NCBI GenBank assembly: GCA_020310875.1
Contig: CM035430.1
Span: 100,929,931-100,993,930, forward strand
DNA from: Ceratopteris richardii
Taxonomy: Eukaryota; Streptophyta; Polypodiopsida; Polypodiales; Pteridaceae
Length of the DNA: 64,000 bases
Direction of reading: 5' to 3'
This document shows positions 56,401 through 64,000 of the stretch, one piece after another. The translations under genes and the position numbers were made by a program. The notes under the pieces were generated by a model. The model did not search any database, had not been told where the DNA came from, and worked only from the letters and a program-made list of their open reading frames with translations. Position 1 is the first letter of the stretch. Each line of letters starts with the position of its first letter.

Positions 56401-57689
56401 CACCTACATGCCGTATGAATACTGTTCGGAGCATTTGTGCACTTGCAGCCCATCATGGTTGGAATGTACATCATTTGGACATTAAAACAGCATTTCTGAA
56501 TGGTGACTTGCATGAAGAAGTGTATGTTTTTCAGCCCCGTGGCTTTGTGCAGAAAGGGCATGAAAACCAGGTGTGTAGGTTAAAGAAGGTGTTATATGGT
56601 TTAAAGCAAGCACCACGTGCTTGGTATGAGAAAATACATGCCTATCTGATTGCACATGGTTTTGAGAACAGTCCAACTGAAAGCACCTTATATGTTAAGC
56701 GTGCTAATGATGTGCTTTTGATCATTGTTGTCTATGTAGACGACATGCTGCTCACTGGTCCTCTTGAGAAGCATATTGCTGATTTCAAGGCTGATTTGCA
56801 TGCCTCATTTGAGATGTCTGATTTGGGGCATTTGCATCACTATTTGGGCATTCAGTTTATGCAAGTTGATGGTGGAATGGCTTTGTGTCAAACGAAATAT
56901 ATTGACACATTATTGCAGCGTTTTGGCCTTGAAGACTGTAAGCCTATTGCCACTCCTATGGAGACAGGTTTACGATTGAGTCTTCATGATGCTGGAGATG
57001 CATTTGATGCTGTTCTCTATCAGCAGGCTGTTGGATGCTTGATTTACTTATGCATTACTCGGCCAGATATTCAGTTTGCTGTCTCACAGATGAGCAGGTT
57101 TATGCATTGTCCAGGAGTCACACATTGGAAAGCGGTTAAGCGCATCTTTCGCTACTTGAGTGGTACTCGGCTACTTGGGTTGTTTTATCCCAAGGGGGGA
57201 TCACTACCGCCAGATTTGCATGCTTTTTCTGACTCAGATTGGGCTGGTTGCTATGACACTCGTGTGTCCACCAGTGGTTTTTGCTTCATGCTTGGTAGCT
57301 CATGTATATCTTGGTTGAGCAAGAAGCAGCCTACTGTGGCCACTTCTAGTTGTGAGGCTGAGTATAGGGCAGCTTTCACAGCAACTGTTGAGTGTGTGTG
57401 GCTCAGACGCCTTATGGCTGATTTGGGTGTTGGCCAGTCTTCTGCCACCACCATCTTCACTGACAGTCAGAGCGCATTGGCAGTTGCGAGGAACCCTGTG
57501 TTCCATGCTCGCACTAAGCACATTGAGGTGCATTATCACTATGTCAGGGAGAGGTTCTCTGCTGGGGAGATCAGCTTGGCATATGTGCCCACGCAGGAGA
57601 ACATTGCAGACCTTTTCACGAAGGCTCTGCCTAGGGAGAAGTTTGAAGCTTTCCGCAAAGCTTTGGGCTTACTTCCTTTTGTGGAGTGA
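53424..57689 (+). CDS. Ty1/copia Gag-Pol polyprotein (B1)
   Basis: A single 1421-residue frame. Gag N-terminus DKLDGTNYPLWAYMM (residues 15-29); zinc knuckle CKYCKGNDHIIKNC (286-299) preceded by a Lys-rich rather than Arg-Gly-rich segment; protease WYFDSGATKHIT with Asp363; integrase finger His501, His506, Cys535, Cys538 and DD35E Asp566, Asp629, Glu665; RT with HHLDIKTAFLNG (Asp1019), [11 protein letters not shown] and VVYVDDMLLTG (YVDD 1104-1107); RNase H Asp1270, Glu1311, Asp1347, Asp1396, ending ENIADLFTKALPREKF. The ATG chosen opens the conserved Gag sequence MAESSDVFRML. A different copia lineage from A and D by sequence, LTR size and Gag composition. No stops or shifts. Confidence 0.97.
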   Translation: MAESSDVFRMLAVEDKLDGTNYPLWAYMMRHVLVAKGLWNIVQGVERRPVTPVTTGTANTGVGADEDGVEDDIPQIPVRAVVSVAPTAEQIHWDGRDAQAHALIALSVKRAIIPHIRSCITAKDAWDTLTTLYQARNEARVAYLRKQLESEHMNEGDSMDSFLTKIKDLKEQLISADEVIPDSSLVQTVLNGLPDSYQSFASTLRLMMKGNPNALSFEELVSVLLQEDQSRQNRSIMRVADQAFLASQKGKGKWSSSTSKQKSANAAQSKNQDKDEKKSEKQKLFCKYCKGNDHIIKNCPKLAAKEAKKKEAGMVVAEASTPKTESANLVQEEEWAFTTVCSSDPSSHDQCMSAVDSDVWYFDSGATKHITSQRSFFSSLEPAPTGNTVTCANNSSYPVMGVGKIILTTADGSSFTLSDALFVPGIKKNLLSVSALAKIGLVVKFIDDRCTVHDLSNGDVIIASGILCRGLYKLIDYEKSVNDSACAVHDSQAMSDAKLWHARFGHLNFASLLRLQKSEMVSSLPKLEAPTKHVCEGCILGKMQRSSFPKDGSVRAMQKLQLVHSDVCGPMQTPSFGNYLYFVTFIDDFSRHAWVYPLKAKSEVFMCFKQFLVLAENLSACKMGTLRSDRGGEYMSSDFNAFLAERGIKHQCTVPYTPQQNGVAERKNRSLMEMARCMVKSQALPHSFWLEAVMCAAYVLNRCPTKALQSITPYEAWHDRKPSVAHLRVFGCLAYALVREQHRRKLDDKAVKCIFVGYSSESKGYRLYHPQTKRILVSRDVVFVEDAIQPLLSCTKETSVSSKDMYDTLMPLFTGGQASAGPNEATSQPLQVSYDDADHAISNADLHDALVDERVDIEQAKTMPKWLVQTLRDSKLDAPFSYRTRSGSHSTSFASDCYAMAASSLCDENEPVSFDEAQNSENWMAAMQSEYDAIMKNGTWSLCDLPPGKKAIGTKWVYKLKRKPDGTVDRYKARLVAKGYAQERGIDFDETFAPTCRMNTVRSICALAAHHGWNVHHLDIKTAFLNGDLHEEVYVFQPRGFVQKGHENQVCRLKKVLYGLKQAPRAWYEKIHAYLIAHGFENSPTESTLYVKRANDVLLIIVVYVDDMLLTGPLEKHIADFKADLHASFEMSDLGHLHHYLGIQFMQVDGGMALCQTKYIDTLLQRFGLEDCKPIATPMETGLRLSLHDAGDAFDAVLYQQAVGCLIYLCITRPDIQFAVSQMSRFMHCPGVTHWKAVKRIFRYLSGTRLLGLFYPKGGSLPPDLHAFSDSDWAGCYDTRVSTSGFCFMLGSSCISWLSKKQPTVATSSCEAEYRAAFTATVECVWLRRLMADLGVGQSSATTIFTDSQSALAVARNPVFHARTKHIEVHYHYVRERFSAGEISLAYVPTQENIADLFTKALPREKFEAFRKALGLLPFVE

Positions 57690-57750
57690 TTTCCACATAG
57701 CTCGGCACTTCCTTATACATGAGTGCCAGCTCCTTGTTCACCGCATCACT

Positions 57751-57763
57751 CCCAGGGGGGATT
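57751..57763 (+). other. B1 polypurine tract
   Basis: CCCAGGGGGGATT immediately before the 3' LTR. The same tract is recognisable on the minus strand in B3 (61339-61353). Confidence 0.9.
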
Positions 57764-57993
57764 TGTTGATATATTTAGGTAGTGATGTGTGTGAACACTC
57801 TAGGACCGCCGGGGCACTTTTTTCCCTCTTTAGGAGGTTTTTTTCCCCCGGCTTGTATATACGCCTATTGCCCTAATGGGCTACTTATCTTTGTACATTC
57901 TCTAGTAATACATTCGGTCTTGTGTGTTGTGCTCCAAGCTTCTTCCTCTTCCTTGTGCTGTTCGCGTGCTTCCGCAGACGTCTAACTCCAACA
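57764..57993 (+). repeat. B1 3' LTR (230 bp)
   Basis: Full copy of the 5' LTR with two differences; followed by GAGAT target duplication and the rest of the D2 LTR. Confidence 0.96.
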
Positions 57994-58100
57994 GAGATGA
58001 GATGATCTTGGCAAAAACCCTTCTCTAGATCCACAAATTAATAAGACTCCTCCACAATTCATAGAATGTTTTATGGAGTTTTTACAAAAATTTGATGTAG

Positions 58101-58661
58101 TTACGATAACAATTGCTTATTTCTCTTTGTTTCTCAATCAGAGTACTTTTTTATTCACTTAGTTCATATTTATACTAAAAAAAGGATGGACTAAATTTAA
58201 GATTACAAAGATGATTTCAAACTTGCTTTATAATTAAGCATTAAAAAAAAGGTTTAAAATCAACATTTGAATACATTGGGAAAAAAATTGGAAAGTAAAC
58301 ACTATGGCTTGCATTTTTTCCATTACAGGAAAGGAATACATGTATTTATTGTGTTAGGTAATAACGCTTTTGATCCACCCTATGCATGAGTCGAGGTACA
58401 TTCATTCCTTAAATTTTTAAAAATAAGGGCATGTGATTACGTTCTTTGAATATTAATTTGTCTTCGAAATATTATATAATTTGGCAAAGGTTTTGTTTTA
58501 TTTTTGCAAAAAATCAATTAGAAATACAAGTGGTTGAATTTATTTTTGTAAAAAATCAATTAGAAATACCATTTGGCAGTTTTTATGTAACAGGTTTTAT
58601 GCAGGGTTGTTCATGCTAATATAATTTCCTAGTGGCGTTATTTGTTCACTTAACGTTATAT
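58101..58661. other. Unassigned AT-rich segment
   Basis: No recognisable gene. It contains a short direct repeat TTTGTAAAAAATCAATTAGAAATAC-like at about 58500 and 58545, and TTATTTGTTCACTTAACG (58638) that recurs in part at about 60275. Confidence 0.5.
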
Positions 58662-58812
58662 TAAAAACATTATATGTTTTTGTAGTTGATAAAAGCTTGT
58701 ACACCAATAACACACATGCCTTGTGCTTCTTTGATATCGAGAGGATTTTGTAGTTTTTCTTAATGTATCGAGAGGATAGTTAATATTGTTGTGCTACATC
58801 AAATGTGTGTGG
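58662..58812. repeat. Dispersed repeat shared with 40.3 kb
   Basis: Aligns with 40282-40470 without the 31-bp internal duplication. Confidence 0.75.
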
Positions 58813-58837
58813 ACGCAGCTGTTGGAACAACGCTGAG

Positions 58838-59536
58838 CTATCGCGAGAGTGTTGCCTTTGGAGTTCCATGAGTTGATTTCTCTTCTTGGAGTCTTTTGAT
58901 CATCTTAAAAATGAATTGATGCTTCAAGTGTGTGTGCTTTTTTGCATTAGAGAGTTGGAAAGTCTTCCTCTGGATCACATGGTAGCTTAATCTTCTTGCA
59001 ATCATCTTCAAACATGATCTTCTCTCATGAAACACAATATCCTGAATTACTATAAATTCTTTATTGCTTAAATTATAGTTATTAAGGTCATAACCTATAA
59101 GCACACACTTATTTGCCTTAGGGTCCAATTTACCCCTGATTTTTGAAGGTATGTGTGCATATGCAATGCACCCAAAGATTCTACAATGGTCCAAGCTTGG
59201 TCTTCTTCATTCCATGCTTCATATGGAGTCATAACATCTAAAGCCTTTGAAGGTAATCTAATTATCGAATATGTGGTAGTAGATACTGCCTTTGCCCCCA
59301 AATAGTTTGGTAGCTTCTTCATATTTAACATGGTAGTTTAGTATAGAATCGGAGATAGAGTTGAGATGATATGACCTTGTTAAAGCATCCTTTGCATACC
59401 CTAAGCATCAACATTTCGTGCTTTTATTGACTTGGTTATCCTTTGTTTTGGAGTACTAGGAGTATCCCATCTATGGAGATATATCAATTAGATATGGATT
59501 CCTTCCTTGCAAGTGAGTTAGAGACCATGCTTGATG
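58838..59536 (-). pseudogene. D3: decayed copia integrase C-terminus and Gag N-terminus
   Basis: Minus strand: LPNYLGAKAVSTTTYSIIRLPSKALDVMTPYEAW (59095-59331) and DHCRIFGCIAYAHIPSKIRGKLDPKANKCVLIGYDLN (58838-59194) match D1 integrase. To the right, 59340-59520 resembles D-family Gag N-terminal sequence with stops. The intervening gag-to-integrase core is deleted. No PBS is recognisable before the LTR at 59537. Confidence 0.85.
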
Positions 59537-60170
59537 TGTGGGTAGTATGTAGAGATGCGATGATCTTCACAAAAGTCCTCCTCTAGGCCAGCCTTGGTAA
59601 CTTCAGAGACCCTTAATAGAGTCCCTAAGCTTCCAATATATGTATTTAGACTAGTACCATGGAGCATCAGTTCCAAAAATATATGTCAAAAGAGTTGAGT
59701 TGTGAATACAAAGCACGTTGAGAAAACCTTCTTCTATTTATTTTTTTTTTTAAATGGAGGTTCGGCCGAGGCCTACTCCCCCGAACTTTAACTTTGAAAT
59801 TACAACTGTACAAGGAAGGGCATAGTGCCCATGGGACCCCCCTTATCCCACAAGAACAGGGGTTTACAACTGGGTTAAACGGCGGTCACAACTACCGCGG
59901 GGATGGTCAAACGGTGGCCAACAGCCACATACATCAGTTCCTGGAAATTATATGTCCCTACATGTTGCTGCCAGGGGTTGAACCCTCACCCCCGCCTCAA
60001 GAGGCGAGAGGCCCAACCACCAGGCCAGCGAACCGGGACACCTTCTTCTATTTATGGAAGAAGGCTCTGGGTACTCTATCAATGCTCATAGCCTAGTAGC
60101 GATTGCCCAAAGACCTTTTGCATACTTTCAAAAGAAGTTTTAAGGAAGCTATACCATGTTACTACACTCA
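59537..60170 (-). repeat. D3 LTR relic, split by SINE S1b
   Basis: GTAGTATGTAGAGATG...CCTAAGCTTCCAATAT...GAGAAAACCTTCTTCTATTTAT matches the D2 LTR at 42651-42935 on both sides of the SINE. The right boundary is uncertain. Confidence 0.7.
59742..60039 (-). mobile_element. SINE S1b, full length (298 bp)
   Basis: Minus strand. tRNA-like head with A-box-like GGCCTGGTGGTTGGGC (plus 60011-60026) and B-box-like GGTTCAACCCC (59974-59984), body, LINE-like 3' domain and A tail (T run at left). Flanked by a 16-bp duplication ACCTTCTTCTATTTAT at 59726-59741 and 60040-60055. It is more GC-rich than its surroundings and longer than S1a by about 35 bp in the body. Confidence 0.92.
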
Positions 60171-61107
60171 TAAAAATGTGTAAATATAGGCACACATACA
60201 TATATACATAAATGTCTATGGAACAAACTAGACCTTACAAATAGCGTACAACACGCATGCATCATACCTTAGTAGCGTTATTTGTTCACGAGTAACCACT
60301 CATGTCTTTGGGGGCACTTAACGCTTAATGGATTGGATGCTGTCCTACGAGCGTAGAAAATCTCTGCCAGCTTCTCTTGATACGTAAAATGGCGTCCATC
60401 GTGTTTATTTTCATGTTTATCCGTATTAGTACTTTTCATCTACAACAGTATGCAGAGTAGTCATGAAATCCAACCTAAGTTGTAAGAAACGGTGTGAAGG
60501 TGATTGCAATCTAGATGAATTGTAAGGTGATTGCAATCTAGATGAATTGTGTTGATGAATTGTGTTGGACGGTTGATATGATATGGAAGTGAAAGTGAAC
60601 ATGAAGTTGGGTATGGAGAGGAGGGATGTGATGATTTAGTTTATGGGAGAAGGAATGAATGAATGCAATATCAACACATGCACATGAATGATAATGAAAG
60701 TTTAAAAAAATACACACGAATTAAATTTAAATTGAAAAATGGTTTATAAAGAGCTCACACGCTCCATTGAGGGTCAAAAAAGAGAGAGAAACTATTAGAT
60801 TTATAAGTCTATCCTAGTTTGGGAGTCTATCTTAAATTTGAATCTTGGAACTATGCTCCTACTAGCCCAACATGGATCCTCACATGATCAACTTAGGGTG
60901 ATTGTCACAATGAAACCATGTGCTAGCAAGAACTTATGGATGCCTAAGAATGATCCTCCATGATCAGTTTGGAGAGGGTTTTTAATAGTTTTCTGAATGA
61001 ATGTAGGCCTTTCGATCATGAAGAAATCAAATCTCAATCCTAAGATCAACTACTTTTGATTACAACCATTGGATTCATCAAATGCGTGCCTAGGATTGAT
61101 TCTTGTT
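60171..61107. other. Unassigned segment
   Basis: No protein recognised. It contains a 27-bp perfect tandem duplication at 60497-60550 and fragments of the repeat seen at 58.6 kb. Confidence 0.5.
60497..60550. repeat. 27-bp tandem duplication
   Basis: Two identical adjacent copies starting AAGGTGATTGCAATCTAG. Confidence 0.95.
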
Positions 61108-61338
61108 TATTGGAGTTGGAGGTCTGCGCAAGCACGTGAACAACACAAGGAAGAAGAAGAATCTTGGAGCACAACACACAATACTGAATGTATTACCACT
61201 AGAATGTACAAAGATAATTGACGCATGACGGTTATACATGTATGTACAAGCTGGGGGAAACAAACCTCCTAAAGAGGGAAAAAAGTGCTCCAACGGTCCT
61301 AGTGTATTCACAGACATCACTACCTAAATATATCAATA
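61108..61338 (-). repeat. B3 3' LTR (231 bp)
   Basis: Minus-strand family B LTR with decayed ends, followed at 61339-61353 by its PPT (AATCCCCCTTGGGAG on the plus strand). About as long as the B1 LTR, with many substitutions. Confidence 0.9.
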
Positions 61339-61353
61339 AATCCCCCTTGGGAG

Positions 61354-62790
61354 TGATACGATGAACAAGAAGTTGGCACTCATGTATAAGGAAGTGCCAA
61401 GCTATGTGGAATCAATCCACAAAAGGAAGTACGCCCAAAGCTTTGCTAAAAGGTTCAAACTTCTCCCTAGGAAGAGCCTTTGTGGAAAGGTCTTCAATGT
61501 TCTCCTGTGTATGCACATATGCCAAATTGATCTCTCTAGTAGAGAAGCTCTCCTTGATATAATGATAGTGCACCTTAATGTGCTTAGTGCGAGCATGGAA
61601 CACAGGGTTCCTCGAAACTACAAATGCACTCTAATTGTTAGTGAAGATGGTGGCGACAAAAGACTTATCGTCACCCAAATCATCCATAAGGCATCTGAGC
61701 CCCACACACTTAAGAGTCGTTGTGAAAGCTGCCCTATACTCATCCTCACAGCTACAAGTGGCCACACTAGGATGCATCTTGCTCAACCAAGATATTCATG
61801 AGCTACCAAGCATGAAGCAAAAACCACTAGTGGACACACGAGTTTCATAGAAACCAGCATAGTCAAAGTCAAAAAAAGCATGTAATCCCATGGTAGTGAT
61901 CACCCTTGGGATGAAAGAATCCAAGTAGTCGGGTACCACTCAAGTAGAAAAAGATGTGCTTAACCATCTCCCAATGCTTGACTCTTCGGCAATGCATAAA
62001 CCTACTCATCTATGAGATAGTAAATTGAATATCTCGCCATGTAATGCATACGTAAATCAAGCATCCAATAGCATGATGATAGAGAAAAGCATTAAATGCA
62101 TCTGCGGCATCATGGAGACTCAATTGTAAACTTGACTCCATAGGAGTTGCAATAGGTTTGTAGTCTTCAAGGCCAAAACACCGCAATAATGTGTCAATAT
62201 ATTTGGTTTGACACAAAGCTATTCCACCATCAAGTTGCATAAACTCAATGCCCAAATAATGATGCAAATGACCCAAATCTGACATCTCAAATGAGGCATG
62301 CAAATCAGCCTTAAAATCAGCAATATGCTTCTTATGGGGATCCATGAGTAGCATGTCATCATCAACATAGACAACAATGATCAAAAGCTCATCATTTGCA
62401 TGCTTATCATATGAGGTGGTCTCAGTTGGATTGTTCTCAAAACCATGTGCAATTAGATAGGCATGTATCTTTTCATACCAAGCACGTGGTGCTTGTTTCA
62501 AACCATATAATGTATTTTTCAACCTGTATACTTTGTTTTCATGTCCTTTTTGCACAACACCATAGGGCTGAAAAACATGCACCTCTTCATGCAAGTCACC
62601 ATTTAAAAATGCATTTTTAATGTCCAAATGATGTACATTCTAACCATGATGAGCTGCAACAGCACAAATGCTACAAACAGAAGCCATTTGGCAAGTAGGG
62701 AAAAAGTTCTCATCAAATTCAATGCCTCTTTCCTAAGCATAACCCTTTGCAACAAGCCTAACCTTATACCTATCAACTGTTCCTGAAATC
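61354..62790 (-). pseudogene. B3: decayed family B RT/RNase H
   Basis: Minus strand. The 62010-62627 frame begins MDIKNAFLNGDLHEEVHVFQP, has [14 protein letters not shown], then VVYVDDDMLLMD (an extra Asp after YVDD from a 3-base insertion) and HHYLGIEFMQLDGG. RNase H remnants at 61402-61850 include FHARTKHIKVHYHYIKE and ENIEDLSTKALPREKF. Homology to B1 ends near 62790, where gypsy-type sequence follows. The 5' half is missing. Confidence 0.9.
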
Positions 62791-62799
62791 AAACGAACT

Positions 62800-63160
62800 A
62801 CCTACAAGGGGACTTCAGCACCTTCTTCCTCTATACTTGAGTGTCCTCCCTTGACTTTTTTGTAGCCAAGTGACCACGGGCTCTCACGATGACTTTGTGA
62901 GCTCTTCTGCATAACTCCTCCAAAACTTTGAGCAGCCACTCCACGTTCGATTCAATTTTTGGATTCATTCTCTTTGTCCTCCATTGCTTTCTGAAGTAAA
63001 TGAGTCCATTTTTCATTTTTGAATTTTCCTTCTATTTGAAGAAAATCCTTTTTGCAAAATATATCCAATCTAGTGTAGTTAAGAATGGTGTTGAACAAAA
63101 TCATCGCTTAAGTTCATTAAAAGAGTTCTCACACTTATCAGTCCACTTGAAATTAGTCAA
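62800..63160 (-). pseudogene. Gypsy RNase H lead-in fragment
   Basis: Minus strand reads GSLYNLLTNFKWTDKCENSFNELKR at about 63080-63170, the plant gypsy segment after RT (LY-LL-W-EC--AF--LK). Followed by 62831-63016, a Lys/Arg-rich open frame I do not recognise. Joined directly to the RT N-terminus at about 63190-63215, so the RT core is deleted. Confidence 0.65.
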
Positions 63161-63621
63161 AAGGTTGTATAGACTTCCTTGCTTGCTAAATGTTCCAATA
63201 GGTGCTTTGTGATGGGCAGCAGATAACTATCTCTGATAGTGGTTGTGTTAACTTTCTTCAAGTTAATGCACACATGTAGCTCTCCATTCTTTTTGGACAC
63301 TACCACAATGGGAGATGCCCATTCAGCATGCTCAATATCATAGATAAATCCTACTTCTATCAAGTGATCTATTTCCTCTTTGATCTTTGTTGCATAATTA
63401 TCATTGTATGTGTATGGTTTCTGCTTTTTTGTCTTGACTTCTAAGGATATTGGGATTCTGTGAGAACAGATATTTAGGTCTACTCCTTTCAAGTCTTTAC
63501 AAATCCATGCAAACACATCTCTATATTCTCTAAACAATGCAATCAACTCTTTCTCTTCTGCTTTGGTCAAATCATGTCCTATGTACATACAGTTTTCTTC
63601 ACTATCTTCAACATTTACCAT
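63157..63621 (-). pseudogene. Ty3/gypsy RT N-terminus
   Basis: 154-residue frame with FREYRDVFAWICKDLKGVD, KIKEEIDHLIEVGFIYDIEHAEWASPIVVVSKKNGELHVCINLKKVN and YLLPI, ending in a frameshift at the deletion junction. It covers RT motifs up to the first conserved block only; the YVDD region is absent. Upstream in the same strand is the linker frame 63654-63947. Confidence 0.85.
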
Positions 63622-63653
63622 GATCTTTTTGGTTTTCTCTTTGTTATCGTAAG

Positions 63654-63947
63654 CTATCCTATGAGTGCTTCTCTATTCGGCATTCGTATCATGACCTTTC
63701 TATCTTCTATCTCATATTTCTTGAAGTTTTCTGGGACTTCAAAGGGGTCCTTTTCCTCTATTGGATTGGTTATAGGTTTCTCTCTTTTCTTCTTCTTCGT
63801 CACTAGCACTTCCTCTTCTTCTTTTAGTCTTTCCTCATCATGTGCTCTAGCTTCTATTAAATATAGATAATCTTCCTCTGAAGCACAGAAAGGCTCCATG
63901 AGGATGGAATCTTTATCTTTGTCTCTATCTTCCTTGGGTTCACTCAT
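63654..63947 (-). pseudogene. Gypsy pre-RT linker
   Basis: 97-residue charged frame (MEPFCASEEDYLYLIEARAHDEERLKEEEEVL...KKKKREKP) ending NREALIG. It has no catalytic motif. It lies just upstream of the RT N-terminus in the same orientation, so is most likely part of the same gypsy polyprotein, separated by a frame break. The element continues off the window. Confidence 0.6.
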
Positions 63948-64000
63948 ATTAGGTTCACACTCTTCAACTCTTCGATAATCGAATCACACTTGATTGGTTC

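Larger units (their letters stand above)
52839..57993 (+). mobile_element. Intact Ty1/copia retrotransposon B1
   Basis: Complete element of 5155 bp: 230-bp LTRs at 52839-53068 and 57764-57993 that differ at two positions that I can see, PBS 53071-53082, one gag-pol frame, PPT 57751-57763, and perfect target duplication GAGAT at 52834-52838 and 57994-57998. Inserted in the D2 5' LTR. With all catalytic motifs intact it could be autonomous and recent. Other family B pieces: 18707-21765, 29210-29400, 61108-62790. Confidence 0.97.
52810..58100 (-). repeat. D2 5' LTR, split by B1
   Basis: 29 bp of the LTR (52810-52838) lie left of B1 and the rest continues from 57999 (GAGATGATCTTGGCAAAA...). Joined across B1 it matches 42651 and 59537 onward (GTAGTATG, then GAGATG). 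The outer end is not clear; the right coordinate is approximate. Confidence 0.7.

Overview
This is plant nuclear DNA made almost entirely of transposable elements. Evidence for a plant is the tRNA-iMet primer-binding sites of several Ty1/copia families, an L1-type LINE with a zf-RVT-like cysteine/histidine tail, plant TATA boxes in LTRs, GT-AG introns of about 75 bp, and stop codons at positions typical of 5-methylcytosine decay. The density of old copia and gypsy relics and long CATA/CACATA, AT and GA microsatellites suggests a large genome (fern, lycophyte or gymnosperm would fit), but the species cannot be decided from the sequence. No intact host gene was recognised.

Layout. 1-18.2 kb: a microsatellite-rich locus carrying a decayed, intron-containing gene, split by three insertions: an unclassified 2.8-kb element (93-2886), an intact young copia element called here family A (A1, 3295-9941, minus) and an older copia element, family D (D1, 11583-17946, minus). 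18.7-21.8 kb: a decayed family B copia copy (B2, plus) with a TIR DNA transposon inside its gag. 21.8-24.9 kb: unassigned AT-rich DNA. 24.9-29.2 kb: two truncated family C copia copies (minus) joined by one shared LTR. 29.4-36.0 kb: a decayed Ty3/gypsy element (plus) whose 3' end is tandemly duplicated, with a solo family C LTR in both copies and SINEs inserted. 36.2-42.1 kb: L1-type LINE relics on both strands, gypsy scraps, SINE fragments and GA tracts. 42.6-60.1 kb: a nest of copia elements. An old D2 copy (minus) was hit by A2 (plus, later partly duplicated as A3) and, in its 5' LTR, by the intact B1 element (52839-57993, plus); a D3 relic carries a SINE. 61.1-64 kb: a truncated B3 copia copy (minus) abutting a deleted gypsy relic (minus).

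How the parts relate. A1 and B1 each have a full-length gag-pol frame with all catalytic motifs, nearly identical LTRs, PBS, PPT and perfect 5-bp target duplications, so they could be recent and autonomous; everything else is broken. The most notable relationship is a tRNA-derived SINE family (35473-35736, 59742-60039, fragment near 39077-39198) whose 3' tail resembles the 3' end of the LINE in the same window (40688-41029, 36240-38845). This suggests a LINE/SINE donor-parasite pair. One SINE insertion can be checked against its empty site in the other copy of the tandem duplication.
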